From: an uncultured Gammaproteobacteria bacterium
GTDB lineage: Bacteria; Pseudomonadota; Gammaproteobacteria; UBA4575
DNA length: 32,612 nucleotides
Assembly (NCBI GenBank): GCA_938074525.1
Contig: CALJEX010000027.1
Location: 1-32,612 of the forward strand
Direction of reading: 5' to 3'
Position numbers and translations under genes: made by a program. Under the pieces are notes generated by a model. The model had not been told where the DNA came from. It saw nothing but the letters and a program-made list of their open reading frames with translations, and ran no database searches. Positions 1 to 10,023 of this stretch are shown here, one piece after another (the stretch's first letter is position 1; the number at the start of each line of letters is the position of its first letter).

Positions 1-1106
1 CGATACTTCCTAAGAATTCTGCCAACGCGAGTAATACGAGAATCATTTGCGCTAGCCCACTTTGCGCCTGTTCCTGCTTCTGCGTTCTCACACATACTTC
101 TAAATTTAAGCAGCTCGAATGTTTTATTACCCTGCCCTACACGATTCTGCTTATAAAATAATGTCCCTTTGCCTTTACTCTCTATCATTATTGCTAATGC
201 TCCACCCAGTAGTAATGGCATGGTTGCTACCAACATGATTAAACTGGCAAATATATCGAAAGTGCGTGTGCCTATTGATTTCAAGGTGTTTTGGCGGAAT
301 CCGTCTGAAAATATAATCCAGCTAGGATCGAGCAGCTCGACATAAACACGCGACATCTGTCTTTCTAAAAATGTAGGTAATTCAATAACATCCACACCAC
401 TTAATCGGCAGTTAATTAGCTCTTTGGCAGGGAATTTTTGACGTCGCTCGCCCATAGCAACGATGATTTCTTCTACACCATTCTCCAAAACATACTCATC
501 CAGGCTCAAGTCCGTAGATATAACACGGTCTTCATCAACACATACATCTTCATTTTCAGTTTCAGAAGCGTAAAAACCAACAATTGAGATGCCTCGCTGA
601 TCTGCCCGTCTACGCAGATTGTTAACCCATTCAGCTTTATCACCGACACCCAACACCAATACTTTTTTATTCATCGTGTGCTTATCAACCCACGACTCAA
701 ATATCACTCTAGCGACAACAATTCCTACAAAAGATATAAACAAGGTAAGAACAAAAAGCCCTCGACCAAAATACATATCGGGAAACATAAAAAATATTAT
801 CGAAAGCGCTAATGATGCAACAATAAATGCAGTAGTTATCCTATTCAGCACATTCCAAATCACTTCACGGCGCTGTGCTTGATACAAACCCATTGCCAAC
901 ATCACTATCACCACTAACACTGATACCAGCACGCTGCTAGCTTGAATAGACAGCAGCTCATCTCTAGCATATTGGATACCGCCCACATCATAAAACCTAA
1001 TCGTTGATGCAGCGAATAGACTCAAATAGCATATAGTTGCTTCTACAAGAATAAGTAGCGCTACAGGAAAACTAATATGGTGGTTAAATACTTTAATAGA
1101 TGACAA
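1..1106 (-). CDS. Exopolysaccharide sugar transferase, EpsB/XrtA-associated type (3' end cut by window edge)
   Basis: Membrane-bound polyprenol-phosphate sugar transferase that would load the first sugar phosphate onto the lipid carrier for polysaccharide synthesis. 368 codons are visible. The N-terminus reads KVFNHHISFPVALLIL and is followed by several hydrophobic segments (about residues 10-30, 55-75, 95-115 and 120-140). A nucleotide-binding-like fold follows, starting KKVLVLGVG, then another membrane helix, then the start of the catalytic bacterial sugar transferase domain (FYKQNRVGQGNKTFELLKFR, SMCENAEAGT). The end of that domain is off the window. The start is TTG at 1106: an in-frame TAG lies directly before it and GAGAGG sits about 7 bases upstream. 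The N-terminus resembles the PEP-CTERM/XrtA-associated EpsB-like family; this is recognition by eye. It is divergent from the tviB-like gene and likely part of the same polysaccharide locus. Confidence 0.85.
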   Translation of the reverse strand, partial: MSSIKVFNHHISFPVALLILVEATICYLSLFAASTIRFYDVGGIQYARDELLSIQASSVLVSVLVVIVMLAMGLYQAQRREVIWNVLNRITTAFIVASLALSIIFFMFPDMYFGRGLFVLTLFISFVGIVVARVIFESWVDKHTMNKKVLVLGVGDKAEWVNNLRRRADQRGISIVGFYASETENEDVCVDEDRVISTDLSLDEYVLENGVEEIIVAMGERRQKFPAKELINCRLSGVDVIELPTFLERQMSRVYVELLDPSWIIFSDGFRQNTLKSIGTRTFDIFASLIMLVATMPLLLGGALAIMIESKGKGTLFYKQNRVGQGNKTFELLKFRSMCENAEAGTGAKWASANDSRITRVGRILRKY

Positions 1107-1295
1107 CTAATGCCTCTCTTACTTTATTAGGTTTGTTTTCGGTCTCATTTGGAGCCGTTAGTCTACGAATAAATTTTCACCTGCCCGCGAAAATCATCAC
1201 TTAATTGAGATAACTCCTATTGTCTGTTAAAAACTCGCGTACTATTTGTGAAGTGCATCTAACTTTCGCAATAACAGAAGTTTACAAACCACCTG

Positions 1296-1304
1296 TGATA
1301 TATT
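1296..1304 (+). promoter_or_regulatory. Possible extended -10 promoter for the tviB-like gene, within a 291-base gap
   Basis: TG-A-TATATT resembles an extended -10 element about 94 bases before the tviB start. No good -35 is present. The rest of the gap 1107-1397 is AT-rich, separates two divergent genes and must hold both promoters. I found no JUMPstart/ops element and no convincing terminator in it. Weak call. Confidence 0.25.
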
Positions 1305-1397
1305 TCTGAAGTTGATAACGGGTTCATAGATGCGCAAGCACGATTGAACTAAAGTGCACATCAAATTTTAACCAATCAAATTTAAGAGTCATTTTCT

Positions 1398-2675
1398 ATG
1401 CATTCAATTGACAACATACATATCGGTGTCATCGGCTTAGGCTATGTAGGCCTGCCTCTCGCAGTCGAGTTTGGAAGAAAGATCAAAACTTTAGGTTTTG
1501 ATATCAACCAACATCGCATCGAAGAATTACTCAACGGCAAAGACCGAACACTAGAAACTGATTCTGATGAACTCGCATCTGCTAATCAATTAAGCTTCAC
1601 ATCTAACCTAGATGATATGCGCGACTGTAACTTCTTTATTGTGACGGTCCCCACACCAATTGACGAACATAAGCAACCAGATCTCACCCCGCTGGTAAAA
1701 GCATCAACTGCGCTTGGTAAAGTCATCGCGAAAGATGACATTGTTGTATTTGAATCAACTGTTTACCCAGGTGCCACAGAAGAAGTGTGTGTGCCGATTA
1801 TTGAAAAAGAATCGGGATTAACTTTCAATAAAGACTTTTATGTTGGCTATAGCCCAGAGCGAATTAATCCGGGCGACAAAGAACACCGACTGCCGACCAT
1901 TAAAAAAGTCACCTCTGGCTCAACTCCAGAAGTAGCTAAATTCATTAATGAAGTCTATGCATCAATTATCACTGCGGGCACATTTATGGCTAGCAGTATT
2001 AAAGTCGCCGAAGCAGCCAAAGTCATTGAAAATACACAAAGAGATGTAAACATTGCATTGATTAACGAGTTAGCGCTTATTTTCAATCGAATGGACATAG
2101 ATACTATTGAAGTATTAGAAGCAGCTGGAACTAAGTGGAACTTTCTACCTTTCCGTCCCGGACTCGTAGGTGGTCATTGTATCGGTGTCGATCCTTATTA
2201 TTTGACCCATAAAGCACAGGCTATTGGCTACAACCCTGAAATGATTTTATCAGGACGTCGCATTAATGATGGTATGGGCCCTTACGTCACTGAAAGCGTC
2301 GTCAAACTAATGACTCGCAATAAAATTCATGCAGTTGACTCTAAAGTGCTTATTTTAGGGTTCACTTTTAAAGAAAATTGTCCTGATGTGCGTAACACAC
2401 GCGTGATTGACATTATTCAAGAGTTTGACAACTACCATGCTAATGTCGATGTATACGATCCTTGGGTAGATGCTGCAGAAGCAGAGCATGAATATGGAAT
2501 CACACCAATCACTGAACTTAAAAATGATACTTACGATGCCATTATTGTAGCTGTATCACATAAAGAGTTTGTGGCTATGGGTGCTGAAGCCATTCGCGCG
2601 CTAGGGAAAAAACAACATATCTTATTTGACGTCAAACATATCTTCCCTAAACAAGATGTTGATGCACGTCTTTAA
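1398..2675 (+). CDS. tviB: UDP-N-acetyl-hexosamine 6-dehydrogenase, TviB/WbpO type
   Basis: NAD-dependent four-electron oxidation of a UDP-N-acetylhexosamine (UDP-GlcNAc or UDP-GalNAc) to the uronic acid, supplying an acidic sugar to a surface polysaccharide. 425 residues, full length for the UDP-sugar dehydrogenase family. A Rossmann motif GLGYVG lies at residues 13-18, FESTVYPG at 118-125, [10 protein letters not shown] at 151-160, and the catalytic Cys261 is in [12 protein letters not shown]. The C-terminal UDP-binding domain contains [15 protein letters not shown]. The overall pattern is closer to TviB/WbpO than to UDP-glucose dehydrogenase (Ugd). AAGAGT lies about 10 bases before the ATG. 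The epimerase follows after 22 bases, so the two are probably co-transcribed. The exact sugar substrate cannot be fixed from sequence. Confidence 0.9.
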   Translation: MHSIDNIHIGVIGLGYVGLPLAVEFGRKIKTLGFDINQHRIEELLNGKDRTLETDSDELASANQLSFTSNLDDMRDCNFFIVTVPTPIDEHKQPDLTPLVKASTALGKVIAKDDIVVFESTVYPGATEEVCVPIIEKESGLTFNKDFYVGYSPERINPGDKEHRLPTIKKVTSGSTPEVAKFINEVYASIITAGTFMASSIKVAEAAKVIENTQRDVNIALINELALIFNRMDIDTIEVLEAAGTKWNFLPFRPGLVGGHCIGVDPYYLTHKAQAIGYNPEMILSGRRINDGMGPYVTESVVKLMTRNKIHAVDSKVLILGFTFKENCPDVRNTRVIDIIQEFDNYHANVDVYDPWVDAAEAEHEYGITPITELKNDTYDAIIVAVSHKEFVAMGAEAIRALGKKQHILFDVKHIFPKQDVDARL

Positions 2676-2697
2676 TCAAACATAGATAAATATCAAA

Positions 2698-3705
2698 ATG
2701 AAAGTACTTGTCACTGGATCCGCTGGTTTTATTGGTAACAATTTGTCTCAACGCTTACTTGCAAGAGGCGATGAAGTCATTGGTATTGATAATTTAAATG
2801 ATTACTACGATGTCACGCTAAAAGAAGCCCGTTTAGCCAAAATTATCGGCCAAGCTAACTTCACAGAAGCGCGTATTAATTTAGAAGACCGCGATGCCGT
2901 GGCCGAGTTATTCAAAAAACATAAGCCAGATCGCGTGGTGAACCTTGCTGCACAGGCAGGCGTTCGATATTCATTAGAAAATCCATACGCTTACATTGAC
3001 ACCAATATCATGGGCTTCACTAATATTTTAGAAGCTTGTCGCCACAATGAAGTAAAGCATCTTGTCTATGCATCAAGCAGCTCTGTTTATGGTGCCAACA
3101 CCAACATGCCTTTCTCAGTACATAATAATGTTGACCACCCAGTTAGTTTGTATGCCGCCACCAAAAAATCAAATGAGTTGATGGCACACACATACTCACA
3201 TTTATTTCAAATACCGACAACAGGATTACGCTTCTTCACGGTTTACGGCCCTTGGGGTCGACCTGATATGGCGTTATTTATGTTCACTAAAAACATTCTT
3301 GCTGGCAAGCCTATCGATGTATTCAACTATGGTAATCATCGTCGTGATTTCACTTACATTGATGACATTGTTGAAGGTGTAATTCGCACTTTAGACAAAG
3401 TGCCTAGTGCTAATGAGAACTGGTCTGGCGATGCTCCCGATCCGGCAACAAGTAAAGCACCGTACAAACTTTACAACATCGGCAATAATCAGCCAGTAGA
3501 ATTGAAACACTATATCGCGGTACTAGAAGATTGCCTTGGCAAAAAAGCAATTCAGAATCTTTTACCATTACAGATGGGCGATGTTCCCGATACTTACGCA
3601 GACGTTGAAGCGCTAGTGGAAGATGTAGACTACAAACCGGAAACGCAAGTCGAAGATGGTATTGCTAATTTCGTTAAGTGGTACAAAGACTATTACTCAG
3701 TTTAA
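2698..3705 (+). CDS. NAD-dependent nucleotide-sugar 4-epimerase (UDP-uronate epimerase-like)
   Basis: Extended short-chain dehydrogenase that interconverts C4 epimers of a UDP-sugar. 335 residues. TGSAGFIG at 6-13 binds NAD, the Ser cluster is at 126-129, and the catalytic pair is Tyr152 and Lys156 (YAATK). The signature [16 protein letters not shown] is typical of UDP-glucuronate 4-epimerases. Its partner is a TviB-type dehydrogenase, so the real substrate could instead be the UDP-HexNAc uronic acid that enzyme makes, as with TviB/TviC in Vi antigen synthesis. No clear Shine-Dalgarno before the ATG, consistent with coupling to the upstream gene. It converges with serC, and I see no terminator hairpin in the 48 bases between them. 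Confidence 0.87.
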   Translation: MKVLVTGSAGFIGNNLSQRLLARGDEVIGIDNLNDYYDVTLKEARLAKIIGQANFTEARINLEDRDAVAELFKKHKPDRVVNLAAQAGVRYSLENPYAYIDTNIMGFTNILEACRHNEVKHLVYASSSSVYGANTNMPFSVHNNVDHPVSLYAATKKSNELMAHTYSHLFQIPTTGLRFFTVYGPWGRPDMALFMFTKNILAGKPIDVFNYGNHRRDFTYIDDIVEGVIRTLDKVPSANENWSGDAPDPATSKAPYKLYNIGNNQPVELKHYIAVLEDCLGKKAIQNLLPLQMGDVPDTYADVEALVEDVDYKPETQVEDGIANFVKWYKDYYSV

Positions 3706-3753
3706 ATTTAGCCCAGTATTATTCGCTAGGTCAATTTAATCGATCTGCTTCAG

Positions 3754-4824
3754 TTACACTGCGTCAATCAATGCAGCTAATTTTTTCACTGCGCTCATTG
3801 GCGTTGCATTATACATACTCGCTCTAATTCCACCGACGTGACGATGTCCCTGCAGACCAATTAAACCTTGCCGTTTTGCAGCGGCCAATAAATTCTCAAT
3901 GACTTGCGCATCAGGCGAATTAAATGCCACATTGATTACTGAGCGATTTTTTTCACATACGTTATTCACCAACTTCGGATTCGCATCAATCGCTTGATAC
4001 AAAAGCTTAGCGCGCATTTTCGCTTGTTCAGCCATTATTTTGATTCCACCATTTCTCGCCACCCAATCCAACATCAAGCGCGTGACATAACAAGCAAACA
4101 CAGGACAGGTGTTAACCACTGAATTTTCTTTTACATGCAAATCATAACGAAGCAAGTCTGGTGTTTTTTTTGAAACACGACCAACCAAATCATCACGCAC
4201 AATCACAACACTAAGTCCTGCAATACCCAGTGATTTTTGAACGCCCGCATAGACTACTGCATACTTTGAAATATCAATATCTTGCATCAAAATACAAGAC
4301 GTCAAATCCGCAACGACAGGAACATTCATTTTCTTTAGATCAATGAACTCGACACCATAAACAGTTTCATTAGGCGTGACATGTAAATAAGCCGTCTCAG
4401 GATCGACATCCCATTCTTCAGGCTCAATACAAGATATTTTCTCATGACTATCTTTCAGTCCTTGTACAAATTTTATATCTACGTATTTGCTAGCTAGATC
4501 TGCCGATTTCCGTGACCAAAACCCTGTATCTAAATAGCTTGCATGCTTGGCATCACCGACAAGATTTAGTGCTACAGCATCAAACTGTATTGTTGCCCCA
4601 CCTGCCATAAAGATAATTTGGTAATTATTTGGAATAGCGTAGAGACCACGCAACAAGCTTTGTGCACTTGTGATTATTGATGCGAATTGTTCTGAACGAT
4701 GACTTAATTCTAATATTGAAATGCCTGTATCAGCATATTGATTAATATCTTTTTGGATTTGTTGCTTAACCTCGACAGGCAATGCCGCCGGACCAGCCCC
4801 AAAATAGTGTGTACAGCGATCCAC
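3754..4824 (-). CDS. serC: Phosphoserine aminotransferase
   Basis: PLP enzyme converting 3-phosphohydroxypyruvate and glutamate to phosphoserine for serine synthesis; it can also act in pyridoxine synthesis. 356 residues, normal length. FGAGPAALP lies near the N-terminus (family usual: FSAGPAxLP), SHRS at 41-44, the PLP lysine is Lys197 in YAGVQKSLG, and HRHVGGIRASMYNA is near the C-terminus. The start is GTG at 4824, chosen because the homology begins a few residues in and no ATG is available. It begins 18 bases after the gyrA stop, so gyrA-serC look co-transcribed, as is common in Gammaproteobacteria. The pheA-hisC-aroA-cmk-rpsA-ihfB genes that often follow serC are absent here. Confidence 0.95.
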   Translation of the reverse strand: MDRCTHYFGAGPAALPVEVKQQIQKDINQYADTGISILELSHRSEQFASIITSAQSLLRGLYAIPNNYQIIFMAGGATIQFDAVALNLVGDAKHASYLDTGFWSRKSADLASKYVDIKFVQGLKDSHEKISCIEPEEWDVDPETAYLHVTPNETVYGVEFIDLKKMNVPVVADLTSCILMQDIDISKYAVVYAGVQKSLGIAGLSVVIVRDDLVGRVSKKTPDLLRYDLHVKENSVVNTCPVFACYVTRLMLDWVARNGGIKIMAEQAKMRAKLLYQAIDANPKLVNNVCEKNRSVINVAFNSPDAQVIENLLAAAKRQGLIGLQGHRHVGGIRASMYNATPMSAVKKLAALIDAV

Positions 4825-4842
4825 CGACTATAGGCCTAAAAA

Positions 4843-7434
4843 CTATTCTTCTGTAGGCTCTTGGTCTTGAGCGCCGTCTTCCTCTTCACCAACTAAGGAT
4901 TGAACTGCTTCAATCTCAGTAAGCTGCTCATCCTCACTCAGTCGAATTAAAGTGACGCCTTGGGTGTTACGCCCCATCGATGAAATATCTTTGACTTGTG
5001 TACGCACTAATGTGCCTCGATCTGTAATCAACATAGTTTCATCTTGATCTGATACTAGCACCGCACCCACCACTTCTCCGTTTCGTCCCGAAGTTTGAAT
5101 CGCAATCACCCCTTGACCACCACGCTTTTGTACAGGGAAGTCTTGAATAGGCGTTCTCTTACCAAAACCTCGTTGAGTACCAATTAACACCTGCAACTCA
5201 GCCTCATCTGGCTGAATAGATATTAATGAAATCAATCTATTTTCATCGGCGATTTTTATTCCACGTACGCCAGTCGCGGTCCTGCCCATTGGTCGAACAT
5301 CATCTTCATGGAAGCGCACTGATTTACCGGTACTCGCTACAAGAATAATATCGTGATCACTAGTAGTGACTTCCACTCCAATTAAGTGATCATTTTCGCG
5401 CAGCTCTAATGCAATAATCCCACTTGCTCTAGGACGCGAGAAATCTTTAAGCGCTGTTTTCTTCACTGTGCCACGGCTAGTTGCCATAAACACATAAGCA
5501 TCTTGAGAAAAATCTTTCACTGGCAAGATAGCATTAATTCTTTCAGCTTCTTGCAATGGTAATAAGTTAACGATTGGCTTACCACGAGAAGTTCTACCCG
5601 ATTGCGGCAATTCGTAAACTTTTAGCCAATACACTTTACCCAAACTAGAGAAGCATAAAATTGTGTCGTGAGTATTTGCCACAAATAAATTGTCGACGAA
5701 ATCTTCTTCTTTGACTGAAGTTGCCGCTTTACCACGACCACCACGTCTTTGAGCTTGGTAAACATCTAAAGGCTGCGCTTTGGCATAACCGGCATGTGAC
5801 AGCGTCACTACCACTTCCTCTTCTTGAATCAGATCTTCCATCGCAAGATCTACTTTGGTCGTAGTGATTTCTGTTTTACGCTCATCACCATACTTTTCTT
5901 TGATTTCTTCCAACTCTTCGCGAATTACTTCCATCAAACGATCAGGACTTTCTAGAATCGCAAGCAAATCAGCAATCAGCTCTAGCAACTCGCTAAAGTC
6001 TTTAACAATTTTCTCTTGTTCTAAACCTGTTAATCGATGCAATCGCAAATCAAGAATTGCTTGTGCTTGAACTTCTGACAAATAATATTTTCCATCACGC
6101 AATCCACACAAAGCATCCAAACCATCAGGGCGTGACGCTTCAGCACCGGAACGCTCTAACATATCTGTGACAGCACCAGGTAACCAACCCTGTTCAACTA
6201 ATGCCGTTTTTGCATCCGCAGGAGTACTTGATGATTTAATTAACGCAATCACTTCATCAATATTTGCCAGCGCAACAGCTTGACCTTCTAAGATATGCGC
6301 TTTGTCACGTGCTTTGCGCAATTCAAACATAGTCCGTCGTGTCACCACTTCACGACGATGACGTAAAAATGCTTGCAGTATTTGCTTGATATTTAGTAAC
6401 CGCGGCTGACCGTCAACCAATGCCACCATGTTAATACCAAACACATTTTGCATTTGCGTGTGTTGGTAAAGGTTGTTCAACATAACTTCACTGACTTCAC
6501 CGCGACGCAATTCAATCACTATGCGCATACCATCTTTATCAGACTCATCACGCAGACCACCTGGAGAAATACCTTCTATCCGTTTCTCTTTAACTAAGTC
6601 AGCAATCTTTTCAATTAAGCGTGCTTTATTTACTTGATACGGAAGTTCAGTAACAACAATGGTTTCACGATTAGTTTTCTCATCAGTTTCAATGTGACTA
6701 CGTGCACGTAAATAAATTTTTCCACGGCCTGTTTGATAAGCATCAACAATGCCTTTTTTACCATTAATAATGGCTGAGGTTGGAAAATCTGGTCCCGGCA
6801 CAAATTCCATAATATCCATCACAGACAGTTCTGGATTTTCAATCATGGCAATACACGCATTAATGATTTCAGTCAGATTATGCGGTGGGATATTTGTCGC
6901 CATACCGACCGCAATGCCGGAAGAGCCATTAATTAATAAATTTGGAGTTCTAGAAGGAAGAACCGAAGGTTCTTTTTCTGTTTCGTCGTAGTTAGGAATA
7001 AAATCGACAGTGTCTTTATCTAGATCGGACAACACTTCATGTGCGATCTTAGACATGCGCACTTCGGTATATCGCATTGCTGCTGGCGAATCACCATCGA
7101 CAGAACCAAAGTTACCTTGACCATCGACTAGTAAATAGCGCATCGAAAAGTCCTGCGCCATTCTAACGATAGTGTCGTAAACAGCGGTGTCACCATGCGG
7201 GTGATACTTACCAATCACGTCACCGACAACACGTGCGGATTTTTTATAAGGCTTATTCCAATCGTTACCTAGCTCATGCATGGCAAATAATGCACGTCTA
7301 TGTACTGGCTTCAAACCGTCTCTCACATCGGGTAGAGCACGACCCACAATTACGCTCATTGCATAGTCCAGATAGGACTTACGCATTTCGTCTTCTAAAT
7401 TAACAGTGAGAATTTCTTTTGCTATAGATGCCAT
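4843..7434 (-). CDS. gyrA: DNA gyrase subunit A
   Basis: Breakage-rejoining subunit of DNA gyrase, which with GyrB adds negative supercoils. 863 residues. The catalytic Tyr122 sits in [10 protein letters not shown]. The quinolone-resistance region reads [10 protein letters not shown], with Thr83 and Asp87 in E. coli numbering; Thr at 83 is also the wild-type residue in Pseudomonas. The GyrA-box QRRGGRG opens a C-terminal beta-pinwheel with repeated GxR/GVRGI-type blades, and the protein ends in an acidic tail. The start ATG begins [17 protein letters not shown]. There is no good Shine-Dalgarno within 12 bases of it. It is transcribed from its own promoter (7475-7483) and followed by serC. Confidence 0.98.
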   Translation of the reverse strand: MASIAKEILTVNLEDEMRKSYLDYAMSVIVGRALPDVRDGLKPVHRRALFAMHELGNDWNKPYKKSARVVGDVIGKYHPHGDTAVYDTIVRMAQDFSMRYLLVDGQGNFGSVDGDSPAAMRYTEVRMSKIAHEVLSDLDKDTVDFIPNYDETEKEPSVLPSRTPNLLINGSSGIAVGMATNIPPHNLTEIINACIAMIENPELSVMDIMEFVPGPDFPTSAIINGKKGIVDAYQTGRGKIYLRARSHIETDEKTNRETIVVTELPYQVNKARLIEKIADLVKEKRIEGISPGGLRDESDKDGMRIVIELRRGEVSEVMLNNLYQHTQMQNVFGINMVALVDGQPRLLNIKQILQAFLRHRREVVTRRTMFELRKARDKAHILEGQAVALANIDEVIALIKSSSTPADAKTALVEQGWLPGAVTDMLERSGAEASRPDGLDALCGLRDGKYYLSEVQAQAILDLRLHRLTGLEQEKIVKDFSELLELIADLLAILESPDRLMEVIREELEEIKEKYGDERKTEITTTKVDLAMEDLIQEEEVVVTLSHAGYAKAQPLDVYQAQRRGGRGKAATSVKEEDFVDNLFVANTHDTILCFSSLGKVYWLKVYELPQSGRTSRGKPIVNLLPLQEAERINAILPVKDFSQDAYVFMATSRGTVKKTALKDFSRPRASGIIALELRENDHLIGVEVTTSDHDIILVASTGKSVRFHEDDVRPMGRTATGVRGIKIADENRLISLISIQPDEAELQVLIGTQRGFGKRTPIQDFPVQKRGGQGVIAIQTSGRNGEVVGAVLVSDQDETMLITDRGTLVRTQVKDISSMGRNTQGVTLIRLSEDEQLTEIEAVQSLVGEEEDGAQDQEPTEE

Positions 7435-7474
7435 TAAATCAACGCAGAGGGATTTAGTTCCTTATGAACCGGAA

Positions 7475-7483
7475 ATTATATCA
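7475..7483 (-). promoter_or_regulatory. Extended -10 promoter of gyrA
   Basis: On the minus strand TG-A-TATAAT is a perfect extended -10 element, about 41 bases before the gyrA ATG. It predicts a transcript start near 7468 and a leader of about 34 bases. No recognisable -35 lies 17 bases upstream, which is usual for extended -10 promoters. It sits between the mtnA terminator and gyrA, so gyrA-serC should be its own unit. Confidence 0.6.
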
Positions 7484-7510
7484 CACCTTTCCCCCAGAAG
7501 AGTAAATCTA

Positions 7511-7563
7511 TAAAAACGAAAAATGGCGAAATAAGACTGTGCTAGCTGCATTTCACCATTTTT
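7511..7563 (-). terminator. Rho-independent terminator of mtnA
   Basis: A 14-base stem (arms 7519-7532 and 7550-7563, one G-T wobble) lies 29 bases after the mtnA stop. On the minus strand it is followed by CGTTTTTATAG, a usable T-tract. It separates mtnA from gyrA. Confidence 0.75.
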
Positions 7564-7592
7564 GTGCAATGAAATAATGATTACTAAACGTC

Positions 7593-8633
7593 CTACTTGT
7601 TGAATAAATGAGCGATCTTTGAAGTACTTGGGTTCTCCACTGCACCACGCTCGGTAATTAGCACATCAACCAACTCAGCAGGGGTCACATCAAAGACTGG
7701 ATTCCACACATTTGCACCCTCGGTCGCCATCACTTTATCACCCACATGAGTGACTTCTTGACGGCCGCGTTGCTCTATTTCGATATCATCACCATGAGAA
7801 GAATTTAAATCGATAGTGCTCGTCGGCGCTACCACCATAAACTTCTTACCCATATGTTTAGCTAATACCGCCAAGCTATATGTGCCTATTTTATTCGCAA
7901 CATCACCATTTGCTGCGACGCGATCAGCCCCCACAATAATCCAATCAACATGATGCGCACGCAGTGCGCTGGCAGCCGCAGAATCGCAAATCAAATTTAC
8001 AGGAATTTGTTCCTGTTCTAATTCCCAAGCAGTCAATCGAGAACCTTGAAACCAAGGCCGCGTTTCATTAGCGAATACTTTTTGCAATTTGCCATGTGCA
8101 AACGCTGAACGAATCACACCCAATGCTGTGCCGTATCCACCGGTAGCTAACGCACCAGCATTACAATGTGTCATCACCGTGCTTTGCTCATCTATATAAC
8201 TGGCGCCTAATTCACCCATCGCCTTATTAGCCGCAATATCTTCCTCATGAATCGCAATGGCTTCATTTTCTAGTGCATCCAAGCAATCATTGTTTTGATT
8301 GCGCATACAATTCTGCATACGTTGCAAAGCCCAGACTAAATTCACCGCTGTAGGGCGGGCTTTACTCAACTTAGCGATATCTATTTCTATCTGTTGAATA
8401 GCACTATGTTGATCCTGCTGACAATGTTTCAATGCAGATATAACCACACCATAAGCAGCAGTAACACCAATAGCAGGCGCTCCTCGAACCACCATATTTT
8501 TAATCGCATCATATGTGTCGGCAACACTATTAATGTGCAAAAATTCTACGGTATTGGGCAGCAAGCGCTGATCCAGCAAAATTAATTGTTGATCTCGCCA
8601 TTCAATGGCTCGATTAGGCAAAGATTTATCCAT
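7593..8633 (-). CDS. mtnA: S-methyl-5-thioribose-1-phosphate isomerase
   Basis: Converts 5-methylthioribose-1-phosphate to 5-methylthioribulose-1-phosphate in the methionine salvage pathway. From the ATG chosen here it has 346 residues. MVVRGAPAIGVTAAYG is at 47-62, catalytic Cys157 in MTHCNAGALATGGYG, catalytic Asp237 in VGADRVAANGDVANKIGTY, and a C-terminal NPVFDVTPAELVD. The frame extends 12 codons upstream to a TTG at 8669, but family members start near this ATG and neither start has a strong ribosome site. It is divergent from mtaD with 59 bases between them, and the two act in the same pathway. Confidence 0.93.
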   Translation of the reverse strand: MDKSLPNRAIEWRDQQLILLDQRLLPNTVEFLHINSVADTYDAIKNMVVRGAPAIGVTAAYGVVISALKHCQQDQHSAIQQIEIDIAKLSKARPTAVNLVWALQRMQNCMRNQNNDCLDALENEAIAIHEEDIAANKAMGELGASYIDEQSTVMTHCNAGALATGGYGTALGVIRSAFAHGKLQKVFANETRPWFQGSRLTAWELEQEQIPVNLICDSAAASALRAHHVDWIIVGADRVAANGDVANKIGTYSLAVLAKHMGKKFMVVAPTSTIDLNSSHGDDIEIEQRGRQEVTHVGDKVMATEGANVWNPVFDVTPAELVDVLITERGAVENPSTSKIAHLFNK

Positions 8634-8660
8634 AATATTAAATTCAAGGTTTTTACTTGT

Positions 8661-8675
8661 CCTAAGCAAGTTAGG
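8661..8675. promoter_or_regulatory. Inverted repeat in the mtnA/mtaD divergent promoter region
   Basis: CCTAA-GCAAG-TTAGG, two 5-base arms around 5 bases, lies in the 59-base gap shared by the divergent genes. It could be an operator controlling both, but the arms are short and it may be chance. The right arm also touches the AGGAAGG that may serve as the mtaD ribosome site. Confidence 0.25.
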
Positions 8676-8692
8676 AAGGTAAGTTTAATCCT

Positions 8693-10009
8693 ATGCGCAC
8701 TATTCAAACACTTCTATCAGCTCGCCATATCGTGCCAGTAGATATAGAAAACTCTGTACTCAACAATCATTCCATTGCGATTGATAATGGACGTATTGTC
8801 GATATCCTGCCAACACAAAAAGCACTTGAAACTTACAGCACTAATTCACATATTGAATATGATCATCATATATTAATGCCCGGCCTCATCAATGCCCATA
8901 CCCACGCGGCGATGTCTTTACTACGCGGCATTGCTAGTGATATTCCCCTGATGGAATGGCTACAAAATCACATTTGGCCAATCGAACAAAAATGGGTTGA
9001 TGAAAGTTTCGTACATGACGGTAGCGAATTAGCCATTGCAGAAATGCTACGCGGTGGCACTACCTGTTTCAATGATATGTATTTTTTCCCACATGTAACT
9101 GCACGTGTGGCATCCACGATTGGAATAAGAGCTGTCATCGGCATGATCGCACTAGAGTTTCCTACTGCTTATGCCGCGTCACCTGACGAATATTTATCAA
9201 AAGGCTTGTCACTTTACGATGACTACAAAACTGATCCTTTAATTACCAATGTATTCGCACCGCATGCGCCATACACAGTTTCTGACACCACATTTGGCAA
9301 AATAAATAGCTACGCTAATGAATTAGATTTACCTATTCATATACATATTCATGAAACGCAATCAGAAATAGAAACAAGCATTAAAGAGTTTGGCATGCGT
9401 CCACTGGAACGACTGGGCAAACTGGGCTTAGTGAACCCCAACCTACTCGCCGTGCATATGACACAACTTAATCAACAAGAAATACAGCAAGTGTCAGAAG
9501 CCGGCGTGACTATTATTCACTGCCCTGAATCGAATATGAAATTGGCTAGCGGTTTTTGTCCAACGCATGAATTACTAAAAAGCAATGCCCGCGTTATTAT
9601 TGGTACTGATAGTTGCGCTAGCAACGATGACCTAGATATGTTTTCTGAAATTCGCTCCGCAGCTTTAATTGCTAAAGGCGTAAGTGCAGAAGCAACTGCG
9701 TTTCCTGCTCAACAAGCGATTCGCGCCGCGACCATAGAAGCAGCCAAAGCCTTAGGCTTAGACGATGAAATTGGTTCTCTTGAACAGGGAAAATCTGCAG
9801 ACATTATAGCTATTAGCTGTGATCGTGTAGAAGGCCATCCATTATATGACATTCATAGTCATCTTGTTTACAGCACAAATCACAGTCGCGTATCAGATGT
9901 ATTTGTAGCAGGCCGCCAGTTATTACGTGACCGTACACTCACCACGGTTAGCGAAGACGAAATTATCGCTAAAACCGAACAATGGGCACAAAAAATATCA
10001 CAACATTAA
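8693..10009 (+). CDS. mtaD: 5-methylthioadenosine / S-adenosylhomocysteine deaminase (TRZ/ATZ family)
   Basis: Zinc amidohydrolase that deaminates 5'-methylthioadenosine to 5'-methylthioinosine (and often SAH). 438 residues. Metal ligands visible: His69 and His71 in NAHTHAAM, His218 with Glu221 in HIHIHETQ, His276 in [11 protein letters not shown], and Asp306 in [10 protein letters not shown]. Pairing with mtnA matches the Pseudomonas-type route, in which MTA is first deaminated and the inosine form is then phosphorolysed to the substrate of MtnA. The methylthioinosine phosphorylase itself is not in this window. ubiG starts 14 bases after the stop, so this is the first gene of a five-gene plus-strand run. 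Related amidohydrolases (guanine deaminase, chlorohydrolases) share the fold, but context favours MtaD. Confidence 0.88.
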   Translation: MRTIQTLLSARHIVPVDIENSVLNNHSIAIDNGRIVDILPTQKALETYSTNSHIEYDHHILMPGLINAHTHAAMSLLRGIASDIPLMEWLQNHIWPIEQKWVDESFVHDGSELAIAEMLRGGTTCFNDMYFFPHVTARVASTIGIRAVIGMIALEFPTAYAASPDEYLSKGLSLYDDYKTDPLITNVFAPHAPYTVSDTTFGKINSYANELDLPIHIHIHETQSEIETSIKEFGMRPLERLGKLGLVNPNLLAVHMTQLNQQEIQQVSEAGVTIIHCPESNMKLASGFCPTHELLKSNARVIIGTDSCASNDDLDMFSEIRSAALIAKGVSAEATAFPAQQAIRAATIEAAKALGLDDEIGSLEQGKSADIIAISCDRVEGHPLYDIHSHLVYSTNHSRVSDVFVAGRQLLRDRTLTTVSEDEIIAKTEQWAQKISQH

Positions 10010-10023
10010 GCAAATTTACCTAT

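Noticed and set aside
619-882. 87-codon plus-strand open frame
   Set aside because: Lies opposite the sugar transferase, whose reading frame is continuous and clearly protein-like.
1107-1397. JUMPstart/ops element expected before some polysaccharide operons
   Set aside because: Searched by eye for GGCGGTAG-like sequence; none found.
8634-8669. Longer mtnA starting at TTG 8669
   Set aside because: Adds 12 residues not expected in the family and has no better ribosome site than the ATG at 8633.
9982-10023. Longer ubiG starting inside mtaD
   Set aside because: The extra residues do not resemble UbiG; the ATG at 10024 matches the family start.
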